A stretch of DNA of 64,000 bases from Bacillus sp. HSf4 (GTDB lineage: Bacteria; Bacillota; Bacilli; Bacillales; Bacillaceae), in contig NZ_CP120679.1 of NCBI RefSeq assembly GCF_029537375.1, forward strand, positions 2,282,001 through 2,346,000, in the 5' to 3' direction. Below the pieces are notes generated by a model. It ran no database searches. It was given only the letters and a program-made list of their open reading frames with translations, and had not been told where the DNA came from. The position numbers were made by a program, and so were the translations under genes. Below are positions 17,951 through 27,125 of this stretch, one piece after another (positions within the stretch are counted from its first letter, which is position 1; each line of letters starts with the position of its first letter).

Positions 17951-18877
17951 TTATATGTCCCCCTTTTCCCATATTGGAAGAATGCCTTCGATTTGACGGC
18001 GGTGCTCTTCAAGCCAGTCCGGGAGCTTCAATGTCGTTCCCAAGTCCTCGAGTTCCTCGTCAACGAGAAAGCCCGGACCGTCTGTCGCCATTTCAAATAA
18101 TATACCGCCTTTTTCCCTGAAATAAACGGATGTGAAGTATTGGCGGTCAAGAATGTCCGAAGTGGAAAATCCGCTTTCAGGAAGCCGTTTTCTCCACTCT
18201 TTTTGTTCTTCGGGATTCGTTCTGAAAGCCACATGGTGAATCGTGCCATATCCGCCGATGCCTCTCACGTTTTCATTCAGCTTGACATCGAGACGGTTTC
18301 CGATTGTTCCGTCGGATTCAAGGCGGACATATCCTTTATCTTCACCTTTTTTTTGATAGCCGAATTGCTCTTCCAAAAAGCGGATCGTCGCCTCAGGCCG
18401 ATAGCTGTTCAATGTTACGCCTTTTATGCCCTTGATCGCATAACGAGCCGGAATGGCAGCCGCTTCCCATGTGCTCTCTGCGCCTTCTTCATCTTCTGTG
18501 ATGGAAAGCTTGAGCCCTTCCGCATCTTGAAAAAGCAGAACAGCCTCGTTAAAGAGCACTGATTCGCAAGCATTGATACCCCTCTCTTTAAGGCGCTTTA
18601 TCCAAAAGGAAAGCGCACCCTTAGGCACGGCTAAATCGATCCTTCCCGCCTGTCCGTTTCCAACCATTCCCTGTGAGCTCTGCTGAAATGGGAAGAATGT
18701 TAAAATCGTCCCGGGATCACCGGTTTCATTCCCGAAATAAAAATGATAAGTGCCGGGGTCATCAAAATTGACCGTTTTTTTGACGAGCCTTAAACCCAAT
18801 ACCTCCGTATAAAAGGCCAAATTTACTTTTGGATCTTTCGCAAAGGCTGTCACATGGTGAAGTCCTTCTGTTTTCAT
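17951..18877 (-). CDS. mhqE: Ring-cleaving dioxygenase MhqE (glyoxalase/bleomycin resistance fold)
   Basis: 308-residue protein with two tandem vicinal-oxygen-chelate domains (about 1-130 and 145-290). Metal-binding residues are visible in GLHHVTA near the start and in TIHHVAFR in the second half. It likely opens the aromatic ring of (methyl)hydroquinones. First gene of the mhqED operon; ATG at 18877 follows AAAGGAGAATCATC. A promoter and an MhqR-type palindrome lie immediately upstream. Confidence 0.9.
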   Translation of the reverse strand: MKTEGLHHVTAFAKDPKVNLAFYTEVLGLRLVKKTVNFDDPGTYHFYFGNETGDPGTILTFFPFQQSSQGMVGNGQAGRIDLAVPKGALSFWIKRLKERGINACESVLFNEAVLLFQDAEGLKLSITEDEEGAESTWEAAAIPARYAIKGIKGVTLNSYRPEATIRFLEEQFGYQKKGEDKGYVRLESDGTIGNRLDVKLNENVRGIGGYGTIHHVAFRTNPEEQKEWRKRLPESGFSTSDILDRQYFTSVYFREKGGILFEMATDGPGFLVDEELEDLGTTLKLPDWLEEHRRQIEGILPIWEKGDI

Positions 18878-18891
18878 GATGATTCTCCTTT

Positions 18892-18909
18892 TATCTCGAA
18901 TTCAAGATA
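18892..18909. promoter_or_regulatory. MhqR operator upstream of mhqED
   Basis: TATCTCGAATTCAAGATA, an 18-bp palindrome with one mismatched pair. It matches the known MhqR site type and lies at about +7 to +24 of the mhqE promoter. Confidence 0.75.
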
Positions 18910-18915
18910 TTAATT

Positions 18916-18944
18916 ATTGTAATGTTATATTATCATTTCCGCAA
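18916..18944 (-). promoter_or_regulatory. Sigma-A promoter of mhqED
   Basis: Minus strand TTGCGG, 17 bases, TACAAT, placing the start of transcription just before the MhqR operator. Confidence 0.7.
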
Positions 18945-18998
18945 GGCAGACGTATTGTTTTAATAATTTAAAAAATCATTTTTTTCTAATAATTATCT

Positions 18999-19015
18999 TG
19001 TGATTGAATCTGACA
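18999..19015. promoter_or_regulatory. TnrA-box candidate upstream of yodF operon
   Basis: TGTGATTGAATCTGACA keeps both TGTNA and TNACA ends of the TnrA consensus TGTNANAWWWTMTNACA, with two central mismatches. It overlaps a possible -35 (TTGTGA, 17 bases, TATGAT). Confidence 0.5.
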
Positions 19016-19060
19016 ACTGCTATGATAATGAACATTAAAATGCTTCAAGGAGGAAATAAG

Positions 19061-19261
19061 GTGAATAAACGGTTTTTGATTGCGATTCTTTTCTTCATCC
19101 CTTTTATCGGCCAGCTTGTCTTGCTGCCGTTTGTCAACCGGATTGAGCCGGTCATTTTCGGGCTTCCGTTTTTCCACTTTTGGCTCGTATTATGGATCGT
19201 CTTGACACCGTTGATTACATTCGTGATTTACAGATTAGAAAAAAGCGGAGGTTATGAATGA
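19061..19261 (+). CDS. DUF3311 small membrane protein
   Basis: 66-residue protein with two hydrophobic segments (FLIAILFFIPFIGQLVLLP and FFHFWLVLWIVLTPLITFV), the layout of DUF3311 proteins that accompany SSS-family symporters. GTG start at 19061 after AGGAGGAAATAAG. Its stop overlaps the yodF start (ATGA), so the two are translationally coupled and probably form one transporter unit. Confidence 0.85.
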   Translation: MNKRFLIAILFFIPFIGQLVLLPFVNRIEPVIFGLPFFHFWLVLWIVLTPLITFVIYRLEKSGGYE

Positions 19262-20742
19262 TGCAGGGAAATTTAACAGCTCTTTTGATAACGGCGGCCA
19301 TTATCCTGAGCGTTGTCTGTATCGGATTTTTGGCCGGAAGCAACAAACAATCGCGCAAATCGGTTGAAGAATGGTCTGTCGGCGGAAGGCGATTCGGCGG
19401 GCTCCTCGTCTGGTTTCTCGTCGGCGCCGACCTCTATACGGCGTATACGTTTTTAGGGCTGACAAGCACGGCATTTACAAGCGGAAGCGCAGCTTTTTTT
19501 GCTATTCCTTATTCTGTTCTGGCATATTTTATCGCTTACTTTTTCCTGCCGAAAATATGGCATGTGGCAAAAGAACACCGCTTGACAACCCTTGCTGATT
19601 ATGCGCGGGAACGATTCAACAGCAAACTCGTGTCATCGCTTGTTGCGATCGTCGGCGTCCTGATGCTGATTCCCTACATCTGTCTTCAGCTCAGCGGAAT
19701 CCAGGACACGCTGCGGGTCGCGGGAACGAATTTTATTAACGTGAATGCGGTCGTCATCATATCTTTTATACTTGTCGCGCTTTATACGTTTTTCAGCGGT
19801 ATTAAAGGGCCTACATATACCGCCATTATTAAGGATATTTTAGTTTGGGTGATGATGTTGTTTATGGTCGTTTCTCTGCCGCTCATTCATTTTAACGGCT
19901 GGACGCCGATGATTGACAAACTGGCAAGTGAAGCACCGCAAATGCTTACCATCCCTTCCGATGGACCAAGGGGAATTGCCTGGTTTATTACCGCCTCGAT
20001 CGTTTCCGCCCTCGCCTTATTTATGTGGGCGCACGCGGCAACGGGTGTTTTTACGGCGAACAGCGCTGATGCCCTCAGGAAAAACAGCATGTTTCTCCCA
20101 TTGTATAATATCGTGCTGATCCTTGTGATCTTCCTTGGATTTATCGCTTTTCTCGTCCTTCCTGAGGACACGAACCCAAGACTTGCTTTGCTTTATTTGA
20201 TTCAGACGTCCTATGGCGGTGTCACACAAGGATTTGCCTATTCGACGATCGCTCTGGCCAGTCTCATCCCGTGCTCGATTATGGCGATCGGGGCGTCCAA
20301 TCTGTTTGCCAACAATTTATACCGCGATTTGATTAATCCCCGCGTTTCGGGAAACCGGCTGACGATGATCACGCGTTCGATGGTATTTGTCGTTATCGGT
20401 CTTGCGCTGTTATTCGGAATGCTGTTCCCGGCGGCGCTTGTGACGCTTCAGCTTCTCGGGGTATCCGGAATGGTGCAGATTTTCCCGGCCATCGTCATCA
20501 GCTTGTTCTGGAGAAACCAGACAAAAGAAGCGACGGTCATCGGTTTGATTATCGGCCTTATCGTGACGTTTACGGTTTATGTGACGAAAACCTCATTCGG
20601 CATTTACGAAGGGTTCTGGGGGCTTTTAGCCAATCTCGTCTTTCTCGTGATCCTGAATCCGTTCTTTGTGAAAAATGTGAAGACAAATTCTGTCGTCAGC
20701 TTTTTGTTTGATGCAAAGAAAAGCGTGCAAAAAAGCGCCTGA
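19258..20742 (+). CDS. yodF: Sodium:solute symporter family protein
   Basis: 494-residue SSS-family permease with 12-13 hydrophobic segments; the core SSF signatures GGRRFGGLLVWFLVGADLY and GAxNLFANNLYRD are visible. It probably imports an organic solute with Na+; the substrate cannot be read from sequence. In B. subtilis yodF belongs to the TnrA nitrogen regulon, and a TnrA-like box precedes this operon. Start overlaps the upstream small-protein stop. A terminator follows. Confidence 0.92.
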   Translation: MMQGNLTALLITAAIILSVVCIGFLAGSNKQSRKSVEEWSVGGRRFGGLLVWFLVGADLYTAYTFLGLTSTAFTSGSAAFFAIPYSVLAYFIAYFFLPKIWHVAKEHRLTTLADYARERFNSKLVSSLVAIVGVLMLIPYICLQLSGIQDTLRVAGTNFINVNAVVIISFILVALYTFFSGIKGPTYTAIIKDILVWVMMLFMVVSLPLIHFNGWTPMIDKLASEAPQMLTIPSDGPRGIAWFITASIVSALALFMWAHAATGVFTANSADALRKNSMFLPLYNIVLILVIFLGFIAFLVLPEDTNPRLALLYLIQTSYGGVTQGFAYSTIALASLIPCSIMAIGASNLFANNLYRDLINPRVSGNRLTMITRSMVFVVIGLALLFGMLFPAALVTLQLLGVSGMVQIFPAIVISLFWRNQTKEATVIGLIIGLIVTFTVYVTKTSFGIYEGFWGLLANLVFLVILNPFFVKNVKTNSVVSFLFDAKKSVQKSA

Positions 20743-20751
20743 GATCATACA

Positions 20752-20790
20752 GCAAAACACCCTTGCAGCAAAATGTGCAAGGGTGTTTTT
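20752..20790. terminator. Bidirectional terminator between yodF and ctpA
   Basis: AAAACACCCTTGCA / TGCAAGGGTGTTTT hairpin with an eight-base loop. Confidence 0.92.
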
Positions 20791-20793
20791 AAG

Positions 20794-22191
20794 TTATTTT
20801 TCTTTTTTCAAAATTTCAATCGCTTTATCAAGCTGTGTATCGTTTTCGGAAAGCTTTTTCTGCAGCTTGTTTGTCAGGCTGATGGTTGTCTCGCCGGTGA
20901 TGATTCCGGTTGCCTTCAGCTTTTGATCTTTTTGAAACTTTTTCACGGCGGCTGCTGTCTGATCATCGAAGGAGCCGGTCGGTTTTATCGTGTAGCCGAG
21001 CGCTTTGAGCATTTGCTGTGCGGCTTTCACTTCGTCTCCTGTGCTGCCTGACTTATACTCTTTTTTGGAGTCGAGGTACGGCAGTTTGGCGTAGCTTGGA
21101 AGCTCGGCCTTGTATTGCGGCTTGATCCCTTTTTCATGAATCCAGTCCCCGTTTGGCGTCAGCCATTTGGCAATCGTCAGCTTGACTGTTGATCCGTCGG
21201 CGAAGTTTTCCGCGTTTTGCACCGTACCTTTTCCGAACGTTTTTTCACCGACAATCGGAATACCGGAAGACTGATGCAGCGCAGCTGCCATGATTTCAGC
21301 GGCGCTCGCCGTTCCTCCGTTGACGAGAACAACGGTCGGCTTGGTCACTTTTCGTTCATTTTCCGCTTTATATACTTCTTTTTTACCGTTTTTCGGTTCA
21401 ACTTGCAAAATCGTTTTGCCTTTATCAACGAATAGGTTGCTCATTGTAATCGCTTGGTCCATCAGGCCTCCCGGGTTGCCCCTGAGATCCAATACAAAAC
21501 GGTCCGCCCCTTTTTCGGTGAGGCTGTCAATCGCTTTTGTCAGCTCTTTAGACGTGTTTTCCGAGAAAGACGTAATTTGGATTTCGCCGATATGGCCATC
21601 GATCATTTTCGAATAAACCGTTTCAATCGGAATCGTATCACGCTTAATGGTGACATCGATTTGCCCGACGCCTTCCCTGTTTAAGACCAGCTTGACTTCC
21701 GTGCCTTTTTTGCCGCGGATCATCGCAACCGCTTCGTTGACAGTTTTGCCTTTGACGCTTTTGCCGTCAACTTTCTGAATTTCGTCATGCGGCTTCAAGC
21801 CCGCTTTTTCTGCCGGTGAGCCTTTAATAGGCGCGACGATTAAAATTTGTCCATTTTTCTCTTCCACTTGGGCGCCGATTCCTTCAAAAGAAGAGGTAAT
21901 GCTTTCTTCAAAACTTGTGGCCTCTTTTTTGTCCATATATGTAGAATACGGATCATCCAAAGCCTCTAGCATCCCTTTGATCGCACCATCTGTCAGCTTT
22001 TCATCGTCTGTATTTTGATAATAGTCGCTCTTGATTTTGTCATACGCCGCCATCAGCTTGTCAAATTTATCGCCGTTTGATGCGGAATATACTGTCCCGC
22101 CGTTTTCTCTTTGTACGATAAAAAGCGTTAGTGCCGAAGCGGCGACGGCAGTAATCAATACTGCCAAAAAGAGTTTTAACTGCTGTTTCAA
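20794..22191 (-). CDS. ctpA: C-terminal processing protease CtpA (S41, PDZ)
   Basis: 465-residue membrane-anchored serine protease. An N-terminal signal anchor (LKLFLAVLITAVAASALTLF) is followed by a PDZ domain (about 90-175, IGAQVEEKNGQ onward), the S41 catalytic domain with the nucleophile in GTASAAE and the general base Lys in GEKTFGKGTVQ, then a C-terminal peptidoglycan-binding domain (about 385-450, TGDEVKAAQQMLKALGY). I use the TTG at 22191, seven bases after AAGGTGG, which gives the B. subtilis length; the ATG nine codons upstream overlaps that site. Confidence 0.93.
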   Translation of the reverse strand: MKQQLKLFLAVLITAVAASALTLFIVQRENGGTVYSASNGDKFDKLMAAYDKIKSDYYQNTDDEKLTDGAIKGMLEALDDPYSTYMDKKEATSFEESITSSFEGIGAQVEEKNGQILIVAPIKGSPAEKAGLKPHDEIQKVDGKSVKGKTVNEAVAMIRGKKGTEVKLVLNREGVGQIDVTIKRDTIPIETVYSKMIDGHIGEIQITSFSENTSKELTKAIDSLTEKGADRFVLDLRGNPGGLMDQAITMSNLFVDKGKTILQVEPKNGKKEVYKAENERKVTKPTVVLVNGGTASAAEIMAAALHQSSGIPIVGEKTFGKGTVQNAENFADGSTVKLTIAKWLTPNGDWIHEKGIKPQYKAELPSYAKLPYLDSKKEYKSGSTGDEVKAAQQMLKALGYTIKPTGSFDDQTAAAVKKFQKDQKLKATGIITGETTISLTNKLQKKLSENDTQLDKAIEILKKEK

Positions 22192-22351
22192 ACGAACACC
22201 ACCTTTTCTTCTTACCATATTATCACGGACGAGTCTTTATTCGTCAACTCGCATCCCTTAGGCTAGGAGATTTTTCAGGGTTGTCTTTCCCTGTATATCT
22301 AAACGTTTTTTCAATTTTTGCATATGCATACACAAAAGGAGGGATCTTATT

Positions 22352-23056
22352 TTGAGCGATTATTTAGACATGCTGGCCACTTTCGGCGTCTCAGGCGCCC
22401 ACCCCGGCGGCATGCGGCTGACAAAAGCGGTGCTTGCCAAAGCCGATATCGATCCGGAGCTGCCGATTCTTGATGCGGGCTGCGGAACCGGGCAGACCGC
22501 CGCCTATTTGAGCCACCTTCAGTTTCCAGTTACCGCCCTTGATTCAGATCCGGTCATGATTGAGAAAGCCAAAAAAAGGTTTGCAAAAGAACAGCTCTCC
22601 GTCCCGCTTTTTCAGTCCCGCCTCGAGAAAACGCCGTTTCAGGATGAAAGCTTCGCTTGTGTCTTAACAGAATCGGTGCTGAGTTTCACCGATTTCAAAG
22701 CGGCCTTAAAAGAAATCCGCCGGCTTCTGATGCCGGGCGGCAAGCTGATCGGCATTGAAGTTTCTCTTTTAAACGGCGGCCTCACAAAAGAGGATAAAAA
22801 AGTAATTACGGATTTTTACGGCTTTACCGTTTTATACAATAATGATGAATGGGTCCACGCTCTTCGGAAAGAAGGCTTTTCACAGGTTGAAATCGTTCCC
22901 AGCATGTTGGAAGAAACGGTTGACCTTGAAGCCGTTACCGAAATGGATTTGTCGCCTGTGATTTCGGCAAAAGCCTATCATACGATGGAACAGCACCATC
23001 AGCTTCTGGCCAAATATCAGCATGATCTCAGCTTTATCGTTTTTATATGCAGTTGA
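22352..23056 (+). CDS. yodH: SAM-dependent class I methyltransferase
   Basis: 234-residue methyltransferase. Motif I is LDAGCGTGQTAAYL (about residue 37) and the later motifs are LDSDPVMIEKA and LTESVLSF. Substrate unknown. TTG start at 22352 follows AAAGGAGGGATCTTAT. Monocistronic between ctpA and yodI as in B. subtilis. Confidence 0.88.
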   Translation: MSDYLDMLATFGVSGAHPGGMRLTKAVLAKADIDPELPILDAGCGTGQTAAYLSHLQFPVTALDSDPVMIEKAKKRFAKEQLSVPLFQSRLEKTPFQDESFACVLTESVLSFTDFKAALKEIRRLLMPGGKLIGIEVSLLNGGLTKEDKKVITDFYGFTVLYNNDEWVHALRKEGFSQVEIVPSMLEETVDLEAVTEMDLSPVISAKAYHTMEQHHQLLAKYQHDLSFIVFICS

Positions 23057-23152
23057 TAAAACGGCGCTTCACCTCCTTCTTTCGTCCAACCTTTTCTATC
23101 AATATCGTCATAAGCTGAATAGGAATACTAGATGATGGAAGGAGCATGTTTA

Positions 23153-23407
23153 GTGGAGCGTTACTACAGGTTTTGTAACCAAAATATTGGAAGGGTTGCC
23201 AGAATCACTGACAGAAACGGGCGTGTCCATGTCGGCAAAATTGTCCGTGTATCACCGAACAGGGTTTTTATCGCCCCGGCGATCAGAAGAGGCGGCCCCG
23301 GATTCGGCTACGGCTTTTACGGAGGCTGGTGGGGATGGGGTCCTGCTTACGGAATTGGTCTCGGTTTAATCGCGGGTATAGCGCTCGCAGGGCTGTTTTT
23401 TTGGTAA
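23153..23407 (+). CDS. yodI: Gly/Trp-rich small protein YodI
   Basis: 84-residue protein. The N-terminal half is basic and folded-looking (NIGRVARITDRNGRVHVGK...), the C-terminal half Gly/Trp/Tyr-rich (FGYGFYGGWWGWGPAYGIG), ending in a hydrophobic stretch. YodI of B. subtilis is a spore coat-associated protein. GTG at 23153 lies eight bases after AAGGAG; the upstream ATG at 23132 overlaps the ribosome site region. Confidence 0.82.
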   Translation: MERYYRFCNQNIGRVARITDRNGRVHVGKIVRVSPNRVFIAPAIRRGGPGFGYGFYGGWWGWGPAYGIGLGLIAGIALAGLFFW

Positions 23408-23410
23408 ACG

Positions 23411-23440
23411 AAAAAGGCCGATACACGTATCGGCCTTTTT
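23411..23440. terminator. Bidirectional terminator between yodI and yodJ
   Basis: AAAAAGGCCGATAC / GTATCGGCCTTTTT, almost a perfect palindrome. Confidence 0.95.
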
Positions 23441-23444
23441 CATT

Positions 23445-24275
23445 TTATATCTTTTTGACTTTTTCGAAATACTCTTCAAGCGTCAGATCATGTTCCTTGA
23501 TCACTTTGGCGGCCTTTTTGCCTACATACCGCAAATGCCAAGGTTCATATTTGTATTTGGTAATGTCTTCTTTATTTTTCGGATAGCGGATGATAAAGCC
23601 GTATTTATAGGCGTTTTCCTCAACCCATTTTCCGTCTTTCGTATTGCCGAAGTCCTCGTTAAGGGCAAAGCCGTTGCTTCTGCTGGAAATGTCCATTGCC
23701 AAACCTGTCTGGTGCTCGCTCTGTCCCGGATAAGCGACGGCTTCTTTCGCTTTTTCCTCACCCTTTTGGCTTACTTCATTGTCATAGATCACTTTTTGTC
23801 TGTCATAAGATCTGTAGCCGGACACCGCAACAAGTTCAAACCCGTCTTTCTTCGCGGCATTGAACATCTTCTCCAGAGCCTCAGCAGCCTCTTTTCTAAT
23901 ATAGCGCTTGTCGATATCTTCGGTAAATGAAAATTCGACGTCAGGCACTGTTAAATCCGCAGGTGCATAGTCTCCAGGCAGGGCATAATCTTTGTTGACA
24001 AGCGCGAGAATATTGTCTGAATTTTGAATCGTCGGCAGGCCGTCAACCTCTTTAATTTGATTAAAGTATTTGCTTTCAAGTACAAAATCTTGATCTTCCA
24101 GATCTTTTTTTTCATTTGTTTTTTGATCTTTCGCATCTTGATTGGTGTTTGCCGTATTTTGCGGTTGAGCGGAGTCTGCGTTTTTTTCTTCATTCATTGA
24201 GCAACCCGCGCCTAATAATACAGCTGCACTCAAGATTGACGCGATCGGCATGTATTTGTATTGTATTTTCATCAT
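23445..24275 (-). CDS. yodJ: D-alanyl-D-alanine carboxypeptidase lipoprotein (VanY type)
   Basis: 276-residue lipoprotein. The lipobox LGAGC ends the signal peptide near residue 25; an acidic/Gln/Asn linker leads to a peptidase M15B domain (about 110-276). Zinc-site features are SEHQTGLAMDIS and WHLRYVG. It trims terminal D-Ala from peptidoglycan stem peptides outside the membrane. ATG at 24275 follows AAAGGAT. deoD lies upstream, 26 bases away, so the two may be cotranscribed. Confidence 0.92.
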   Translation of the reverse strand: MMKIQYKYMPIASILSAAVLLGAGCSMNEEKNADSAQPQNTANTNQDAKDQKTNEKKDLEDQDFVLESKYFNQIKEVDGLPTIQNSDNILALVNKDYALPGDYAPADLTVPDVEFSFTEDIDKRYIRKEAAEALEKMFNAAKKDGFELVAVSGYRSYDRQKVIYDNEVSQKGEEKAKEAVAYPGQSEHQTGLAMDISSRSNGFALNEDFGNTKDGKWVEENAYKYGFIIRYPKNKEDITKYKYEPWHLRYVGKKAAKVIKEHDLTLEEYFEKVKKI

Positions 24276-24301
24276 TTTCCATCCTTTGTTCAGCGCTTCA
24301 T

Positions 24302-25003
24302 CTACCGTAAAGCTGTGTCAAGCGCCAATAAAATCATATCGTTGAATGTGGTCTGTCTTTCTTCAGCCGTCGTTTCCTCGCCTGTCACCACATGATCGCT
24401 GACCGTGAGAATCGACAAAGCGTTCCGGCCGAATTTCGCCGCTAATGTATAGAGAGCTGTCGTTTCCATTTCAATCGCCAGCACGCCGTGCTTGGCAAGC
24501 TTTTCGATTTGGCTGTCATCATTGTAGAATTGGTCCGCCGTAAAAACATTTCCTGCCGTTACCGGGATATTCCGCTCCTTCGCAGCATCATACGCCGCTT
24601 TTAAAAGCTCGAAATTTGCGCATGGCGCAAAATCGATCGAACCAAACGCCACCCTGTTGATTTGCGAATCGGTGGAAGAGGTCATCGCGAGAATAACATC
24701 TCTCACTTTAACGTCTTCTTTGATAGCGCCGCATGAACCGACACGAATCAGGTTTTTCACATCATAGCTTCTGATCAGTTCATTCACATAGATCGAAATG
24801 GACGGTACACCCATGCCCGTCCCCTGTACGGAAACGCGTTTTCCTTTATATGTGCCGGTAAAACCGTACATACCCCGAACTTGGTTATAGCATTCGACAT
24901 TTTCCAAATATGTATCTGCGATGTATTTTGCGCGCAGCGGGTCTCCGGGCAGCAGCACCGTTTCTGCAATTTGCCCTTTTTCCGCGCCAATATGTACACT
25001 CAT
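24302..25003 (-). CDS. deoD: Purine nucleoside phosphorylase
   Basis: 233-residue hexameric PNP of the DeoD type: N-terminal [19 protein letters not shown], phosphate site [14 protein letters not shown], and purine/ribose residues in EMETTALY and TVSDHV. It converts purine (deoxy)nucleosides and phosphate to base and (deoxy)ribose-1-phosphate. ATG at 25003 follows AGGAGGAAT. Full length. Confidence 0.96.
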   Translation of the reverse strand: MSVHIGAEKGQIAETVLLPGDPLRAKYIADTYLENVECYNQVRGMYGFTGTYKGKRVSVQGTGMGVPSISIYVNELIRSYDVKNLIRVGSCGAIKEDVKVRDVILAMTSSTDSQINRVAFGSIDFAPCANFELLKAAYDAAKERNIPVTAGNVFTADQFYNDDSQIEKLAKHGVLAIEMETTALYTLAAKFGRNALSILTVSDHVVTGEETTAEERQTTFNDMILLALDTALR

Positions 25004-25134
25004 GAATATTCCTCCTGCCTAAGTATTGATCCAGCATCAGCTCGCAATATGTATTATAAACCAACATGATCGAAAATGAAAATAAGCTTTTGCGGTTCAA
25101 AACTTGTCATGTTTTCAAGTGGACAGGCATAGCA

Positions 25135-25157
25135 TAAAAAAGAATCATTCCGATTAA
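25135..25157. promoter_or_regulatory. Zur-box candidate upstream of permease pair
   Basis: A 23-bp segment aligned with the Bacillus 9-1-9 Zur consensus (TAAATCGTAATNATTACGATTTA) agrees at 17 of 22 informative positions. The right half, ATTCCGATT, is nearly perfect. It lies about 25 bases before the start of the permease gene, where bound repressor would block transcription. Confidence 0.45.
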
Positions 25158-25179
25158 TAATCTTGACGGAGGAAAAGAT

Positions 25180-26181
25180 ATGTTTCGTTCGCTTAACCAT
25201 TATCTTTTAGATTTTACAGGCATTCTCGTCATCGGCATTTTATTATGCCTATTGTCGATCGGCGGCTCGCTTTCAGCCGGACTTCCTTTTCATCTGCCCG
25301 CTTCCATCCAGCAGCTGAATACGATTTTTATCAGCATTTTAATTGAGGCGTTGCCCTTTGTCTTGATCGGCGTTTTAATGGCCGGTTTCATTCAAATTTT
25401 TATCACTGAAGAACATATCCGCTCTCTTTTTCCAAAAAACAAATTTTTCGCAGTGATTGTCAGCTGTTTGCTCGGCGCTTGTTTTCCTGCTTGTGAGTGC
25501 GGTATCGTACCGATCGTCAGACGGCTCGTCGCTAAAGGCGTTCCGATCTATGCCGGCGTCGGATTTCTTCTGACTGGTCCGCTGATTAATCCAATGGTCA
25601 TCTTATCGACTTATATGGCTTTTGGCAATGATGTCCGAATGGCGGTTTTAAGGGGCGCCGTCGGGTTTACCGCCGCGCTCCTCACCGCCTTTTTCGTCAG
25701 CTTTATGTTTCGCTCAAACCAGCTGAAAACAAAAGAGACCCGCCGGGAGCATGATTCGGGTCATGTGAAAGCTCCCTTTTCAGAACGCCTCTTCGCTATG
25801 TTGAAGCATGCCATCGATGAATTTTTTGATATGGGAAGATATTTGATCATCGGGTCTTTCATCGCCGCTCTTGTGCAAACCTATATTCCCTTAAAATCTT
25901 TGTTTCTTGCAGGTGGCGGAATGATCGACTCCACATTGGTGATGATGGGACTTGCTTACTTTTTGTCGCTGTGCTCTGAAGCGGATGCGTTTATCGGCGC
26001 CTCCTTTACCAGCTTGTTTCCCCACTCCTCCATACTCGGATTTCTCGTATTCGGACCGATGCTTGATTTAAAAAATACGATCATGATGCTGCATGCATTC
26101 AAGCCGAAATTCGTGATTTGTCTTTCGATTTTGATCACGGTGTTCGTCTATATTTGCGTCAAAGTTGTCAGCTTGCTGTAG
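25180..26181 (+). CDS. DUF318-type permease (YcgR/YraQ-like)
   Basis: 333-residue membrane protein with about eight hydrophobic segments and the family signatures GACFPACECGIVPIVRRL and LTGPLINPMVILSTY. The internal Cys pair and acidic SEADAF motif suggest handling of a metal or metal complex, but no substrate is established. ATG at 25180 follows GGAGGAAAAGAT. Forms an operon with the next gene, 15 bases downstream. Resembles the B. subtilis YcgR/YcgQ pair, which maps elsewhere, so this locus is lineage-specific. Confidence 0.85.
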   Translation: MFRSLNHYLLDFTGILVIGILLCLLSIGGSLSAGLPFHLPASIQQLNTIFISILIEALPFVLIGVLMAGFIQIFITEEHIRSLFPKNKFFAVIVSCLLGACFPACECGIVPIVRRLVAKGVPIYAGVGFLLTGPLINPMVILSTYMAFGNDVRMAVLRGAVGFTAALLTAFFVSFMFRSNQLKTKETRREHDSGHVKAPFSERLFAMLKHAIDEFFDMGRYLIIGSFIAALVQTYIPLKSLFLAGGGMIDSTLVMMGLAYFLSLCSEADAFIGASFTSLFPHSSILGFLVFGPMLDLKNTIMMLHAFKPKFVICLSILITVFVYICVKVVSLL

Positions 26182-26196
26182 AAAGGAGGATTTCAC

Positions 26197-27057
26197 ATGG
26201 TATTTCAGCCGCAGCAGTTCCTGCGCGCACTTATTTTGGCCGCTTTTTCCGGTTTCATATTCAAGCTCCATCAGACGGGGGAAATCTATAAGCTGATCAA
26301 CCCGAAATACGAATACATGAGCTTGATTGCCGCCGGTGCATTCGCTTTTCTGTTTATCATCCAGCTGTCAAGGATCTGGACCATCCGAGAGGATCATAGC
26401 GGATGCTGCAGCTGCGGTCATGATCACGGCCGCTCCAAGCCTTTCTTTATTAAAATGATCCATTATGCTGTGATCGCCTTACCGCTTATTACCGGCTTTA
26501 CCTTCGCTCCAGCCGTGCTGAACTCATCTGTTGCCGCCAATAAAGGAACAATGCTCGCCAAAACATCCGCTCCGAACACCGAAGGCGCCGGACATGTGAC
26601 AACACCTGAGATCGAAAACGAATCATCCGACATCCCCAAGACAGCCTATGATCGAAAAATGGCCCAGTTTCAACAGCAGAATCCGCTTCTGATGAAGGAC
26701 GATCTGTTTGCCGATTACTATGATGAAATCAATGAAAATCTTGATGATTACATCGGAAAGCACATCAAAGTCAAAGGTTTTGTCCATAAAGAACCCGGCC
26801 TGAAAGCCGATCAGCTTGTCGTCTCCCGTTTTTTGATCACGCATTGTATCGCCGACGCCAGCTTGATCGGATTGCTTGCCGAATGGGACGGTGCCGAACA
26901 TATAAAACGCGATACATGGGTTGAACTAGAGGGAATTCTCGGAAAAGCCTCCTATCAAGGAACCGTCATTCCGATCATTCAGGCAAAGCAATGGAAAACG
27001 GTTCAAGAGCCGAAGCATCCTTATGTCTATCCGGTGTCTATCAATATGACAGAGTAA
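26197..27057 (+). CDS. TIGR03943/DUF1980 family membrane protein (YcgQ-like)
   Basis: 286-residue protein. Two to three N-terminal hydrophobic segments are interrupted by a Cys/His cluster (SGCCSCGHDHGRSKP, about residues 67-81) that looks like a metal-binding loop. The C-terminal half (about 155-286) is an OB-like domain with GKHIKVKGFV and FLITHCIADAS. Partner of the preceding permease in all genomes I know of. The metal-binding loop and the Zur-like box upstream point to zinc, but this is inference. Confidence 0.85.
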   Translation: MVFQPQQFLRALILAAFSGFIFKLHQTGEIYKLINPKYEYMSLIAAGAFAFLFIIQLSRIWTIREDHSGCCSCGHDHGRSKPFFIKMIHYAVIALPLITGFTFAPAVLNSSVAANKGTMLAKTSAPNTEGAGHVTTPEIENESSDIPKTAYDRKMAQFQQQNPLLMKDDLFADYYDEINENLDDYIGKHIKVKGFVHKEPGLKADQLVVSRFLITHCIADASLIGLLAEWDGAEHIKRDTWVELEGILGKASYQGTVIPIIQAKQWKTVQEPKHPYVYPVSINMTE

Positions 27058-27125
27058 AGATTTCCCCGGGATAAATGAGGAGCTGTTTAGTCATCCTATT
27101 TTTATGGAAGGAGGTCAAAGGTATA

